64,000 bases of DNA from an uncultured Arcanobacterium sp. (GTDB lineage: Bacteria; Actinomycetota; Actinomycetes; Actinomycetales; Actinomycetaceae). Positions 11,091-20,896 of the stretch are shown piece after piece. The stretch is from positions 62,001 through 126,000 of the forward strand of contig CAUAGM010000003.1 of NCBI GenBank assembly GCA_958428545.1, in the 5' to 3' direction. How positions within the stretch are numbered: position 1 is the first letter of the stretch; the number at the start of each line of letters is the position of its first letter. The notes beneath the pieces are model-generated. The model was not told where the DNA came from, ran no database searches, and worked only from the letters and a program-made list of their open reading frames with translations. The translations under genes were made by a program, and so were the position numbers.

Positions 11091-12044
11091 GTGGCAAAAA
11101 ATAGAGATCGAGATTTTTCTCACGAGCGCGCTCTCAATCAGTACCTTGCTCAATACCTTGCTCATTTATCAGTTGAGCGTGCGCTTTCTTCTAATACTTT
11201 GGCATCCTACCGCCGTGATTTGGGAAAATATTGCCAACATTTAGCTTCGAGAGGTCTGTTAGACCTTTGCTCAATCACTCCTGAAGACGTGCAATCATTC
11301 GTAGATACGCTCGCATACGGGAAAGATGGTATGCCTTTCGCTCCTGCATCAATTGCTCGAATGGTGACGGCTGTTCGAGGGTGGCACAAATTTTTAGTTG
11401 ATGAAGGTGCCACCCCGCATAATCCTGCTCACGACATCCACCCGCCTAAGGTGCCGGCTCGTCTGCCAAAAGCCCTCACAATCGAACAGATGACGTCTCT
11501 TATTGATGCTGCTTCAGTAGGAGAAGGGCCTATTCCTCTGCGTAATCGAGCACTGCTGGAGCTGCTTTATGGCACGGGTGCCCGCATCTCTGAGATCGTA
11601 AATCTTACGGTGGAAGATATTGATGTAGATAGCGCGGCACTTCGCCTCTTCGGAAAAGGGCGAAAAGAGAGAGTCGTTCCGCTGGGTTCTTATGCGATCG
11701 AAGCACTGGAAGCTTATGCCGTGAGAGGTAGACCTGCATTAGCTGCCAAGGGGGATGGTGCATCGGCTTTTTTTCTCAATAAACGCGGGCGCCCTCTTTT
11801 ACGCCAAAGTGCATGGGAAGAGATTCAGCGTATCGCTGAGTATGCTCATATTGTTCATGTTTCTCCTCATACTTTTCGCCATTCGTTTGCCACCCATCTG
11901 CTCCAAGGGGGTGCTGATATTCGTATCGTACAAGAACTTTTAGGGCATTCTTCTGTGACGACCACGCAGATTTATACCAAAGTGACGCCGGATACGATGA
12001 AGGAAGTATATTTTACCTCTCATCCGCGTGCTCGCCATACCTGA
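11091..12044 (+). CDS. xerD: Tyrosine recombinase XerD
   Basis: Site-specific recombinase that resolves chromosome dimers at dif. The N-terminal SAM-like core-binding domain (YLAHLSVERALSSNTLASYRRDL) precedes the catalytic domain, with Arg in GTGARISEIVNL, HTFRHSFATHLLQGGADIR (His and Arg), LGHSSVTTTQIYT and the Tyr nucleophile. Length is 317 residues. The GTG at 11091 follows AAGGAGGAG closely. It is followed by parA-scpA-scpB, the conserved actinobacterial order, so I call XerD rather than XerC or a phage integrase. Confidence 0.93.
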   Translation: MAKNRDRDFSHERALNQYLAQYLAHLSVERALSSNTLASYRRDLGKYCQHLASRGLLDLCSITPEDVQSFVDTLAYGKDGMPFAPASIARMVTAVRGWHKFLVDEGATPHNPAHDIHPPKVPARLPKALTIEQMTSLIDAASVGEGPIPLRNRALLELLYGTGARISEIVNLTVEDIDVDSAALRLFGKGRKERVVPLGSYAIEALEAYAVRGRPALAAKGDGASAFFLNKRGRPLLRQSAWEEIQRIAEYAHIVHVSPHTFRHSFATHLLQGGADIRIVQELLGHSSVTTTQIYTKVTPDTMKEVYFTSHPRARHT

Positions 12045-12158
12045 CGCATTCATAAGATATTCCAGCGTTGTAGAAAAGATGCACATATGCGCAAGAGAAT
12101 AAGAGGGAGTACACATTATTCTTAATTACGATTTCTAGCGGCATTCAAGGCGCAGCTT

Positions 12159-13121
12159 ATGCCGAGAAAAGCATATGCGATATACGGCAATGATATGCGA
12201 GCCGAGATGATAAATCTGCTGGGTCTAGATGATTGCATAGCTAAAATCCGCTACTCTATAAGAGTGAGTTCACATCAAACCAATATCCTTAGCGAGCTGG
12301 ATCCTCAGCGCGATTTTCCTCTTCCCGCGGAGCTTGAGGGGCACGGGCCGGCACGCATTATCGCCATGTGCAATCAAAAGGGTGGAGTTGGCAAAACAAC
12401 CACCTCGATCAATCTTGCTGCCGCGCTGGCTGAATACGGGCGTAAGGTGCTGCTCGTCGATTTCGATCCGCAGGGAGCTGCTTCCGCGGGGCTTGGTGTG
12501 AATGCGATGGCGCTTGATCGCACAATCTACAACGAAATGCTTGTATCCAAGCCGAATGTACGAGAAATTATTTGCCCGACTTCTGTTGAAAATCTTGATC
12601 TTGTACCTGCAAATATTGAACTTTCGGCAGCAGAAATTCAGCTCATCAACGAAGTTGCGCGCGAACAAAGCCTCATGCGAGTGCTGCGCCCAGTACTTGA
12701 CGATTACGACGTTATTATTATTGATTGCCAGCCTTCTTTAGGGCTTTTGACGGTCAATGCTCTCACTGCGGCACATGGCGTGATTATCCCGCTCGCTGCT
12801 GAGTTTTTTGCCATGCGCGGTGTAGCGCTTTTAATGGAGCAGATTGAGCGCGTGCAGGATCGATTGAATCCTCGTTTGGTAGTTGATGGTGTACTTCTCA
12901 CAATGGTTGATTCTCGTACTATGCATGCCCGTGAAGTGATTCAACTCGTGTGCGAAAAATTTGGTGATCGTGTATTCGACACTCAAATAGCGCGCACAGT
13001 AAAATTCCCTGATGCGACAATTGCTGCCGAACCGATCACGTCGTATGCTCCCTCTCACCCCGGAGCAAAGGCGTATATGCGCTTGGCAAGAGAGCTGATT
13101 GCCCGTGGTGCCAGTGCATGA
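12159..13121 (+). CDS. ParA/Soj family ATPase
   Basis: ATPase of the ParA family encoded beside the condensin partners ScpA and ScpB, so probably a chromosome organisation factor; it is not the oriC-linked ParA. The deviant Walker A CNQKGGVGKTTT, the Walker A' VDFDPQG and the Walker B IDCQPSLGLLT motifs are intact. The N-terminus is uncertain: ATG 12159 gives 320 residues, but the conserved part (GPARIIAMCNQKGG) starts near 12340 and GTG 12264 would remove a doubtful extension. A TATAAG just upstream of 12264 could be a promoter. The stop overlaps the scpA start region. Confidence 0.9.
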   Translation: MPRKAYAIYGNDMRAEMINLLGLDDCIAKIRYSIRVSSHQTNILSELDPQRDFPLPAELEGHGPARIIAMCNQKGGVGKTTTSINLAAALAEYGRKVLLVDFDPQGAASAGLGVNAMALDRTIYNEMLVSKPNVREIICPTSVENLDLVPANIELSAAEIQLINEVAREQSLMRVLRPVLDDYDVIIIDCQPSLGLLTVNALTAAHGVIIPLAAEFFAMRGVALLMEQIERVQDRLNPRLVVDGVLLTMVDSRTMHAREVIQLVCEKFGDRVFDTQIARTVKFPDATIAAEPITSYAPSHPGAKAYMRLARELIARGASA

Positions 13122-14001
13122 TCCTCGCGTGAGCGAGCGTCTATCCGATACTTTTGACGAAACAGAAAACCGATATCACGCCGATCGAGCACAGGGCGGT
13201 GATGACGACGATCGTGCATTCGCCGTCACTCTCGATATTTTTTCTGGTCCTTTTGAAGTGCTCCTTTCTCTTATTTCACGCAGGAAGCTAGATATTACAG
13301 ACGTTTCTCTTGCGCAGGTCACAGATGAATTTCTTGCATTTGTTGCTGCTCAAAGTGAGCTTGATCTTTCGCGAGTGAGTGAATTCGTGGTGGTTGCAGC
13401 CACTCTTCTCGATCTTAAAGCCGCACGCCTTTTGCCGCATGAGAGCGATGATGAGGAAGATATGGAGCTGCTTGAAGCGCGTGATCTTCTTTTTGCGAAG
13501 CTTTTGCAATATCGGGCTTTCAAAGAGGTTGCTGCTGATCTAGCAGCTCGCCTCACCAGTCAAGAGCTTTATGTGGCGCGTGACGTCCCACTCGAAGAGC
13601 AATTTAAAGGGTTGCTTCCAGAGGTAGAGTTGGGAATTTCTAGCGATTATCTGGCAATGATTGCGGCGCAGGCTTTGACTCGGCAAGAACCCACAATTGC
13701 TTTAGACCATATCCATAGCCCGCTTGTTTCTGTGGAGAGTCAAATTGACGTGGTATGTGAGCGTCTAGCTCTTGGGGATCGCATGAGTTTTGCTCAATTG
13801 TGCCATGATGCTCACGATGTGCCTACTGTCGTTTCACGCTTTTTAGCAGTTTTGGAACTTTTGCGCCATGGGCAGGTGGATATTGAGCAGGCGTCAGCAT
13901 TGGAGCCATTCGTTGTTGTGAGAGTGAGTAATGAGCCTCAGAAAGATGCAAACGCCGACAGAATTGAAGAATATGAGGAAGGTGCACATATAGATGGATA
14001 G
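13105..14001 (+). CDS. scpA: Segregation and condensation protein A
   Basis: Kleisin subunit that bridges the SMC heads and binds the ScpB dimer. The ScpA signature FSGPFEVLLSLISRRKLDITDVSLAQVTDEFL region and the acidic linker followed by LLEARDLLFAKLLQYRAFK are present. Candidate starts TTG 13099, GTG 13105 and GTG 13108 all overlap the parA end; the site AAGAGAG at 13088-13094 serves the first two, so the exact start is open. The stop overlaps scpB by 8 bases. An N-terminal extension of about 40 residues before the conserved region looks disordered. Confidence 0.93.
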   Translation: MVPVHDPRVSERLSDTFDETENRYHADRAQGGDDDDRAFAVTLDIFSGPFEVLLSLISRRKLDITDVSLAQVTDEFLAFVAAQSELDLSRVSEFVVVAATLLDLKAARLLPHESDDEEDMELLEARDLLFAKLLQYRAFKEVAADLAARLTSQELYVARDVPLEEQFKGLLPEVELGISSDYLAMIAAQALTRQEPTIALDHIHSPLVSVESQIDVVCERLALGDRMSFAQLCHDAHDVPTVVSRFLAVLELLRHGQVDIEQASALEPFVVVRVSNEPQKDANADRIEEYEEGAHIDG

Positions 14002-14566
14002 CGGTAACGATAAAGCTGCTATGCGCGGCGCGTTAGAAGCAATTTTGATGGTTTGTGCAGAACCCGTATCTGTGCGCTCTCTCGCGTTGGCACTTGGTGC
14101 TACTGAAGCAGAAGTCGAGATGCTGTTGCGTGCCCTAGCTCATGATTACGAGAGTGGCGAAGCGCCTCGCGGTTTTCAGTTGCGTGAAGTTGCGGGAGGC
14201 TGGCGCTACTATTCTCATCCTCGATACGCAACTGAAGTGTCGATGTTTGTGACGATTGGTCAATCGAGCAAACTTTCTGTGCAGGCTCTCGAAACTTTAG
14301 CGGTTGTCGCATATCGTCAGCCTGTCACAAAAGCTCAAATCGCGGCTATCCGTGGAGTTGATGTAGACTCAGTACTTCGTACACTGCAAACGCGAGGCTT
14401 GGTTGAGAATGTAGGGGCAACTCAAGAAACTGGAGCCGCGCTTTTTGCTACCACGCCGACTTTCCTTGAGCGTATGGGGATAAACTCTCTCGATGAGCTT
14501 GCGCCTCTTGCGCCATACCTGCCAGACGATACAGAATTAGAAGATATTGAAAGTGAAGTGCAATGA
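13994..14566 (+). CDS. scpB: Segregation and condensation protein B
   Basis: Winged-helix partner of ScpA in the SMC complex. Motifs are GALEAILMVCAEPVSVRSLA, LREVAGGWRYYSHP and LSVQALETLAVVAYRQPVTKAQIAAIRGVDVDSVLRTL, typical of ScpB; length is 190 residues. It overlaps scpA by 8 bases and rluB by 4 (ATGA), so the block is translationally coupled. Confidence 0.96.
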   Translation: MDSGNDKAAMRGALEAILMVCAEPVSVRSLALALGATEAEVEMLLRALAHDYESGEAPRGFQLREVAGGWRYYSHPRYATEVSMFVTIGQSSKLSVQALETLAVVAYRQPVTKAQIAAIRGVDVDSVLRTLQTRGLVENVGATQETGAALFATTPTFLERMGINSLDELAPLAPYLPDDTELEDIESEVQ

Positions 14567-15318
14567 GTAGAGCAGAGCAAGAATTACACAATCCGCAAGG
14601 TGAGCGCTTGCAAAAAATTTTGGCGCATGCAGGCGTTGCGAGCCGTCGTGCTGCTGAAGAGATGATCGCCTCTGGGCGCGTTATGGTCAATGGCATCATC
14701 GTCACGCATCTAGGTCTGCGAGTGGATCCAGCGAGCGTGACGATTAAAGTCGATGGCGTCACCGTCCCTCTTCAAACAGATAAACTCACCATTGTGCTGT
14801 ACAAGCCGCCGGGGGTTGTCTCAACAATGAGTGACGATCAAGGGCGTCCGACGCTCGCAGATTATGTGCACGACTATCCGCAGCGGCTCTTCCATGTGGG
14901 GCGGTTAGACGCCGAGACTGAGGGGATTATTCTTTTGTCGAACGATGGAGAGCTTACTCATCGTCTCACGCACCCGTCATTCGAAATTCCAAAGACGTAT
15001 ATTGCGAGAGTTGAAGGAACTGTGACGCGCGGTTTGAGCAGGGTACTCGAGAAGGGGATCACTCTTGACGACGGGCCGATCAAAGTAGATAAATTTACTC
15101 TTCACGAGGCGCGCCCGAAGAATTCTATTGTGGAGATTACGTTGCATTCTGGAAGAAACCGTATTGTGAGGCGCATGATGGAAGAAGTCGGGCATCCTGT
15201 GATGGAACTCGTGCGTATGCAGTTTGGTAATATCACAGCTGGGCATATGAAACCTGGGCAAACTCGTGTGATTGCTGGCAGCGAGCTCGGTGCGCTTATG
15301 CATCTCGTAGATCTATAA
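14563..15318 (+). CDS. rluB: 23S rRNA pseudouridine synthase, RluB/RsuA family
   Basis: Isomerises uridine in ribosomal RNA. An N-terminal S4 RNA-binding domain ([22 protein letters not shown]) is followed by the RsuA-type catalytic domain with [20 protein letters not shown], whose Asp is the nucleophile, and [18 protein letters not shown]. Length is 251 residues. The family assignment is firm; the exact target nucleotide cannot be told from sequence. Its position after scpB and before cmk is the conserved Gram-positive order. Confidence 0.93.
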   Translation: MSRAEQELHNPQGERLQKILAHAGVASRRAAEEMIASGRVMVNGIIVTHLGLRVDPASVTIKVDGVTVPLQTDKLTIVLYKPPGVVSTMSDDQGRPTLADYVHDYPQRLFHVGRLDAETEGIILLSNDGELTHRLTHPSFEIPKTYIARVEGTVTRGLSRVLEKGITLDDGPIKVDKFTLHEARPKNSIVEITLHSGRNRIVRRMMEEVGHPVMELVRMQFGNITAGHMKPGQTRVIAGSELGALMHLVDL

Positions 15319-15374
15319 AAGCCTGTTGGCAGCTACGTGAATATGGCGTGTGCATGGGAAATAAGGAGAGAGAT

Positions 15375-17636
15375 ATGGGAATTGTTGTAGCAATTGATGG
15401 GCCTGCAGGCTCTGGAAAATCAACAGTTTCAAAGCGGGTAGCTGATGCGCTCGGTTTGGCATACCTCGATACGGGAGCCATGTATCGTGCGTGTGCATGG
15501 TGGGCAGATCATTGCGGAGTAGATCTCGATGATCGTGCTGCTGTTGCCAAAGCAGCACGTGAAATGCCGTTAGACATTCATCTCGACCCGCATATGCAGG
15601 TATTTTGCTGCGACGGTGAGGATATTACGGAGGCAATCCGTACATCTGAGCTGTCGAAAGTCGTTTCAAAAGTGGCTGTGAATCTCGATGTGCGTGAGGA
15701 ACTTGTGCGTCGTCAGCGTGAGATTATTGCGAAGGAGCTAGAGCCAAGCGGCTATGGCGAAGGGCGGGGGATTGTGGCAGAAGGTCGTGATATTACGACT
15801 GTTGTTGCGCCCGACGCTCCTGTGCGTGTACTGATCACAGCTTCTGAAGAAGCACGCTTGGCTCGCCGTTCCTTGGAAAAGCGAGGAGATGCGTCCTGCG
15901 CTTCTATTGAAGCCACAAAAGATGAGGTGCTTCGTCGTGATCGTGACGATTCTGCTGTACTAAAGAATTTTCTTACTGCGGCAGATGGTGTGACGACAAT
16001 CGATACGTCAGATTTAAGTATTGATGAGGTTGTGGGTGCTGTGCTTGATCTTATTGAGCAAACCTGCGGTGTGAATGAGCAAGATCGGGCGATTAACGGC
16101 GATGGCGATCAGGATTTCGATTGCGATGGCGAGAATGTAGCTGTGGAGGAATTTGATTCTAAGATGTTTGATTCTGAAGAATTTGATTCTGTGCAAGATC
16201 GCCAGAGGCTTGCGATGCTTCGCGATCTTATGGGAGATTATGCGCTCGATGACGACGATTTTGGGGTTCTTGATGGCGGCGATATGGAGATATTATCGCC
16301 TGCGGGGCTTCCTGTGCTGGCTGTGGTTGGCCGCCCAAACGTCGGTAAATCGACACTCGTGAATCGAATCGTTGGCAAACGTGTGGCTGTGGTTCAAGAT
16401 ACGCCAGGCGTCACCCGAGATCGCGTTCGTTATCAGGCGAGCTGGAATGGGCGAGATTTCACTCTTGTGGATACTGGCGGTTGGGAGCTGAATCTTGAGG
16501 GAATTGACCGTTCAGTTGCAGATCAGAGTGAATTTGCTGTGATTGATTCCGATGCAGTTCTCTTCGTTGTTGATGCGACAGTGGGTGTGACGGCAACTGA
16601 TGAGCATTTCGTTAAACTTTTGCGCCGTTCTGGCAAGCCCGTCATTTTGGCAGCAAATAAAGTTGATTCTGAATCAAACGAAGCCGATGCTGCATATTTG
16701 TGGAGTTTAGGAATGGGGGAGCCGTATCCCGTATCTGCTCTGCATGGCCGAGGAACTGGTGATTTGCTTGACGCTGTGATGAAAGTTTTGCCAGAAGAAT
16801 CTGCGGTTGCGAATGCGCTGCCTTGCGACGGGCCTCGGCGTATCGCATTGGTTGGGCGCCCAAACGTCGGAAAGAGTTCACTGCTCAATAAACTTGCGGG
16901 GGAGAACCGCGTGGTTGTTGATCCGCTTGCTGGTACAACCCGTGATCCGGTTGACGAACGTGTTGAGTTGGATGGGCAGACGTGGATTTTCGTCGATACA
17001 GCTGGGATTCGGCGTCGTGTTCACCAAACGAGTGGTGCAGACTATTATGCTTCAATTCGCACACAGAGCGCTCTCGAAAAGGCAGAGCTTGGGCTTGTTT
17101 TACTTGATGCGTCAGAATCTATCACGGAGCAAGATATTCGCGTAATGCAGCAAGTTGTCGATGCTGGGCGTGCAATGGTGATTGTGTGCAATAAGTGGGA
17201 TCTTGTTGATGAAGACCGCCGCAAAGAGCTTGATCGTGAGCTAGAAATGGATTTGAACCAGATCGGGTGGGTTGAACGTATCAACCTTTCAGCGAAGACT
17301 GGGTGGCATACAAATCGTATTACCCGCGCTATGAATACAGCGCTTGATTCGTGGGATCAGCGTGTTTCGACAGGTAAACTTAACTCTTTCTTAGGGCAGG
17401 TTGCTGCGTCTCATCCGCATCCTGTGCGAAGCGGAAAGCAACCTCGTATTTTGTTTGCAACTCAGGTAGGCAGCCGTCCGCCGCGTTTTGTTATGTTTGC
17501 TTCTGGTTTTATTGAGCATGGATATCGCCGTTTCCTTGAGCATCGTTTGCGCGAAGAATTTGGTTTTGAAGGGAGTCCTATCCAAATTTCCGTACGTGTG
17601 CGAGAAAAGCGTGCACGCACGTCTCGCCGAAAATAA
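15375..17636 (+). CDS. cmk-der: Bifunctional cytidylate kinase / GTPase Der fusion
   Basis: One 753-residue polypeptide. Residues about 1-220 form CMP kinase (P-loop [10 protein letters not shown] near residue 8, [21 protein letters not shown]), which makes CDP from CMP. A 90-residue acidic linker with repeated EFDS/MFDS motifs follows. Residues about 310-753 form Der (EngA), a double GTPase for 50S ribosome assembly, with GRPNVGKST near 318 and GRPNVGKSS near 494, DTPG and NKxD motifs, and the C-terminal KH-like domain. The start is the ATG at 15375 after AAGGAGAG; a GTG at 15348 would add a spurious leader. The same fusion is known in other actinobacteria. Confidence 0.95.
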   Translation: MGIVVAIDGPAGSGKSTVSKRVADALGLAYLDTGAMYRACAWWADHCGVDLDDRAAVAKAAREMPLDIHLDPHMQVFCCDGEDITEAIRTSELSKVVSKVAVNLDVREELVRRQREIIAKELEPSGYGEGRGIVAEGRDITTVVAPDAPVRVLITASEEARLARRSLEKRGDASCASIEATKDEVLRRDRDDSAVLKNFLTAADGVTTIDTSDLSIDEVVGAVLDLIEQTCGVNEQDRAINGDGDQDFDCDGENVAVEEFDSKMFDSEEFDSVQDRQRLAMLRDLMGDYALDDDDFGVLDGGDMEILSPAGLPVLAVVGRPNVGKSTLVNRIVGKRVAVVQDTPGVTRDRVRYQASWNGRDFTLVDTGGWELNLEGIDRSVADQSEFAVIDSDAVLFVVDATVGVTATDEHFVKLLRRSGKPVILAANKVDSESNEADAAYLWSLGMGEPYPVSALHGRGTGDLLDAVMKVLPEESAVANALPCDGPRRIALVGRPNVGKSSLLNKLAGENRVVVDPLAGTTRDPVDERVELDGQTWIFVDTAGIRRRVHQTSGADYYASIRTQSALEKAELGLVLLDASESITEQDIRVMQQVVDAGRAMVIVCNKWDLVDEDRRKELDRELEMDLNQIGWVERINLSAKTGWHTNRITRAMNTALDSWDQRVSTGKLNSFLGQVAASHPHPVRSGKQPRILFATQVGSRPPRFVMFASGFIEHGYRRFLEHRLREEFGFEGSPIQISVRVREKRARTSRRK

Positions 17637-17670
17637 ATCAATGCTAGGTGCGTGCTGCAGAGCAGCTCAA

Positions 17671-17699
17671 TTGGATAAGTTGCTGTCGCGTGCTAATAT
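17671..17699 (+). promoter_or_regulatory. Promoter of tRNA-Pro
   Basis: TTGGAT at 17671-17676 and TAATAT at 17694-17699 are separated by exactly 17 bases. The -10 box ends 17 bases before the mature tRNA start, giving a short 5' leader for RNase P. Confidence 0.65.
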
Positions 17700-17716
17700 C
17701 TATGCGTTGAAAGAAA

Positions 17717-17790
<74 letters not shown>

Positions 17791-17981
17791 CTACGAGGTT
17801 ATTGTGTGAGGGAAAGATTACTAGAGTGCTTATCGCACAAGAAGCCAATCTCACAACGTATTCTAAGAGATCATAAAAGGATTGCTGGATAAACGAGAGC
17901 TTGGCTCATGGCTGAATTTACTTCTATAAGCGTATGATGATTCGTGCGAGAGAATAATATTCTTTTTCTGAGGATTATAAA

Positions 17982-18467
17982 ATGGAACTGGGAAGTATTG
18001 CTGAGTTTTTGTCTGCAGGAGCATCAATTGCCGCGTTTGCTGTGTCTTATATGGCATTAAAAACGGCTATTTCTGCCAATCGTCAAGCACTGGAAGCAAG
18101 TCGGCGCGATCTATCTGCTAATGTACAAGCTTGGTGGTGTGTGAGAAAAGATAAAAATACCGAAAATAAATGGGGAATTGCCGTACTAAACTCAGAAAAA
18201 GAACCTGTTGTATATAGAGATGTTGAGATTGAACAGCAAGGAGGAAAATCAAGCACATCTCTTAATCTAAAATTCCTTCCTCCTGGTCTATATTTCGCAG
18301 AAGCTAAATCAAAGGCGTTTGGATGGGAGTTTATTAAACCTGTAACTTTTGGTGAGCTAGAACCGATTGCCAGATCAGATGGCTATACTATCTGTAAAAT
18401 TTCATATACAGACCCCTTAGGTAAAAACTGGGAATGGACGCCTGAGAATTATCTTCAAGAAAAATAG
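17982..18467 (+). CDS. Membrane-anchored protein of unknown function in the R-M island
   Basis: 161 residues. The N-terminus holds one hydrophobic helix (IAEFLSAGASIAAFAVSYMAL) followed by a basic amphipathic stretch with repeated Ala/Arg (ANRQALEASRRDL), then a soluble domain of about 110 residues with many Trp and aromatic residues. This layout suggests a single-pass inner-membrane protein with a cytosolic domain. TGAGGATT lies just upstream of the ATG. Base composition is more AT-rich than the upstream housekeeping genes, like the following R-M pair. I do not recognise a family; a defence accessory is only a guess from position. Confidence 0.6.
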   Translation: MELGSIAEFLSAGASIAAFAVSYMALKTAISANRQALEASRRDLSANVQAWWCVRKDKNTENKWGIAVLNSEKEPVVYRDVEIEQQGGKSSTSLNLKFLPPGLYFAEAKSKAFGWEFIKPVTFGELEPIARSDGYTICKISYTDPLGKNWEWTPENYLQEK

Positions 18468-18684
18468 AGATCCAGCTCGAATTTTCATTCCGCAAAGTAT
18501 CGTTTGGGTGGCATCCAAAGGAGCTTGTAACCTAGTGGCGGTATGTGAAGATAGTTTGCTTATTCGTTATGGGCTATTTGCAGATAGCAAGGCGTCTATG
18601 GATTTCATCGTAGTAAAGGTGAAATGTATATATGCGCTGTGTTTCATACATGATGGTGTTGGGAATATGTAAGGAGAGCCTGCG
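18468..18684. other. Intergenic region before the methyltransferase
   Basis: 217 bases without a convincing gene. The stretch is AT-rich and ends with the AAGGAG site (18671-18676) of the methyltransferase. I see no strong hairpin or clear promoter pair. Confidence 0.4.
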
Positions 18685-19692
18685 GTGAATATCATTTCTT
18701 TATTTTGCGGATGTGGTGGGCTTGATCTTGGGTTTGAAAAAGCAGGATTCAAGATTCCAGTTGCAAACGAATTCGATCCAGCTATTTACGAAACGTTTAA
18801 AAGAAATCATCCTCAAACGCACCTGATTGAGGGAGATGTGCGGAATGTGACTCGTCAAGATATTGAACCGTATCTCGATGGTGGTATAGATGGAATTATT
18901 GGCGGACCGCCGTGTCAATCGTGGTCTGAAGCAGGATCTTTACGCGGAATTAATGATGAGCGAGGGAAGCTCTTTTACGATTATATCCGTATCTTAGAAA
19001 ATTTTCGTCCAAAGTTTTTTCTTGCAGAAAACGTCAGTGGTATGCTCGCTAATCGGCATAGCGGTGCTGTGCGCAATATACTAAAAATGTTTGATAGTGC
19101 TGGATATGCCGTCACGCTCACGTTAGCGAATGCTAAAGATTATGGTGTGGCGCAAGAGCGTAAGCGAGTCTTTTATGTTGGATTTCGTAAAGATCTCGAT
19201 ATAAAATTCGTATTTCCGCAAGGTTCGACCAGTGATGATGAGAAAAAAATAACGCTAAGGGATATTATATGGGATCTTCAAGATACGGCGGTGCCTGCAG
19301 GAGAAAAGAACCGTCATAATCCAGAAGCGGTCAATAACAACGAGTATTTCACTGGTGCGTTTTCCCCAATTTTTATGAGTCGAAATAGGGTCAAATCGTG
19401 GGATGATCAAGCATTCACTGTGCAGGCCTCTGGGCGGCAATGCCAGCTTCACCCATCTGCTCCCAAAATGGTGAAAGTTGGTGCTGACGATTTCCGTTTT
19501 GTTGAGGGAAAAGAACACCTGTATCGGCGGATGACGATTCGTGAAATAGCGCGGGTACAAGGTTTTCCAGATGATTTCACATTTATCTATCGTGAAACAA
19601 ATAATGCTTATAAGATGATCGGCAATGCGGTGCCTGTGAATCTTGCATATGAAATTGCATGTGCAATTATGAATCATGTGAATGGGAAGTAA
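18685..19692 (+). CDS. DNA (cytosine-5) methyltransferase, M.HaeIII-like (GGCC)
   Basis: Type II cytosine-5 methyltransferase of 335 residues. Motif [17 protein letters not shown], motif [15 protein letters not shown] (catalytic Cys77), motif VI LAENV, motif [13 protein letters not shown] and motif [18 protein letters not shown] are intact. The target-recognition region ([35 protein letters not shown]) closely follows M.HaeIII as I recall it, which predicts methylation of the internal C of GGCC. The start is GTG 18685 after AAGGAG. The matching endonuclease lies 53 bases downstream. Confidence 0.93.
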   Translation: MNIISLFCGCGGLDLGFEKAGFKIPVANEFDPAIYETFKRNHPQTHLIEGDVRNVTRQDIEPYLDGGIDGIIGGPPCQSWSEAGSLRGINDERGKLFYDYIRILENFRPKFFLAENVSGMLANRHSGAVRNILKMFDSAGYAVTLTLANAKDYGVAQERKRVFYVGFRKDLDIKFVFPQGSTSDDEKKITLRDIIWDLQDTAVPAGEKNRHNPEAVNNNEYFTGAFSPIFMSRNRVKSWDDQAFTVQASGRQCQLHPSAPKMVKVGADDFRFVEGKEHLYRRMTIREIARVQGFPDDFTFIYRETNNAYKMIGNAVPVNLAYEIACAIMNHVNGK

Positions 19693-19745
19693 ATGACGCC
19701 ACGCATAGTATTGCTTGGAGAAGTAAGAGAAATAGGTGGCGAAAT

Positions 19746-20702
19746 ATGAGTGCAAGCAGCAATAATCAAGGGCGAGCATATGAGTATGCTTGGCTAGATG
19801 TATTATCTAAGAAACTTTCAAAGAGCCAACAGATAGAACTTGTACGAAATTCAAGTTTTGATGCAAATATGAGAGCTTGGTTAACGATGCCCGAAGAAAT
19901 GCGTGATCTTTTATATATTTCTGCAGATGCCGCAGTCGAAACGCTTGTAGAGCTAGAACCACGCCTAAATGAAAATAATAGCGGCATAATTAGGCTGGAG
20001 TTCCAGCAAGATAAAACAGCTATCAAAGGTGATGTGCGAGATATTCTTATCAAACGTCCTGATACTGCTTGGGAAATTGGGCTGAGTATCAAACATAATC
20101 ACGATGCAGTTAAACATAGCCGTTTGAGCTATTGTCTTGATTTTGCTGATGAATGGTTTGGAAATCCCTGCAGTGATGCGTATTGGGCAGATATACAGCC
20201 TATTTTTGATAGATTAAAAGAGCATAAGGCGCAAGGAAGTCGATGGTCAGATATTTCCGATAAAGAAAATGAAATTTATGTTCCACTTTTACGGGCGTTT
20301 ATGGAAGAAATACGGCGTGCCTATACATGTGATCCTTCTGTCCCTAAAAAGATGGTCGAATACTTAATTGGCTTTGAAGATTACTATAAAATTGTGAGTC
20401 AGGATAATAAACGAGTCACGATAATTCATGCTTTCAATATGCATGGTACATTGAATCTTCCTGGCAAAATTACGGTATCTGCTATATGCGTTCCTGTAGT
20501 TGATTATCCAACAGAAATTATTGCATTGCGATTCAAAGATAAAAGCAGCAATACTGTTGAAATGTATTTAAATAATGGCTGGCAGTTAAGTTTTCGAATT
20601 CATAACGCATCATCAAAAGTAGAGCCGAGCCTAAAATTCGATATTCGATTTATTGGGATGCCAGTTGAAATTTTAAATCTTGAATGCCGCTGGAAATCGT
20701 AA
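19746..20702 (+). CDS. HaeIII-family type II restriction endonuclease
   Basis: 318-residue protein carrying the HaeIII-family signature: the N-terminal NQGRAYEYAWL, and AIKGDVRDILIKR followed by WEIGLSIKHNHDAVKHSRLS, which holds the probable metal-binding acidic and Lys residues. With the M.HaeIII-like methyltransferase upstream it forms a complete GGCC restriction-modification system that cuts unmethylated DNA. The ATG at 19746 follows AGGTGG; upstream in-frame codons read into the methyltransferase end and are rejected. Its AT-rich codon use differs from flanking housekeeping genes, which supports lateral acquisition. Confidence 0.9.
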   Translation: MSASSNNQGRAYEYAWLDVLSKKLSKSQQIELVRNSSFDANMRAWLTMPEEMRDLLYISADAAVETLVELEPRLNENNSGIIRLEFQQDKTAIKGDVRDILIKRPDTAWEIGLSIKHNHDAVKHSRLSYCLDFADEWFGNPCSDAYWADIQPIFDRLKEHKAQGSRWSDISDKENEIYVPLLRAFMEEIRRAYTCDPSVPKKMVEYLIGFEDYYKIVSQDNKRVTIIHAFNMHGTLNLPGKITVSAICVPVVDYPTEIIALRFKDKSSNTVEMYLNNGWQLSFRIHNASSKVEPSLKFDIRFIGMPVEILNLECRWKS

Positions 20703-20817
20703 TATCGCACGTGTGTAGATGCGTCAATGTAATACTGAAAATCTATAAGATATGTGTTTGCCCATCGATTAAAATTCCTGCAGTCTCTCGACGGTATACC
20801 ATATGTAGGAAAAACTA

Positions 20818-20846
20818 TTTACATCCATTCACGTATTCTGTATTTT
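20818..20846 (+). promoter_or_regulatory. Putative pullulanase promoter
   Basis: TTTACA at 20818-20823 and TATTTT at 20841-20846 are separated by 17 bases, about 50 bases before the start codon. Similarity to the consensus is moderate and it lies in a 194-base AT-rich gap. Confidence 0.4.
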
Positions 20847-20896
20847 TGAAATAGGCATTTCCATCACAGATATTTAATTATGGTCGAGGAGCATCA

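Noticed and set aside
11091..12044. Phage or CRISPR-linked integrase instead of XerD
   Set aside because: The gene leads directly into parA-scpA-scpB, the conserved chromosomal order, and carries full XerD motifs.
18685..20702. Avoidance of GGCC in the window caused by the HaeIII-like system
   Set aside because: GGCC appears at several places by eye (for example near 3217 and 25091); no depletion can be claimed without a count against expectation.
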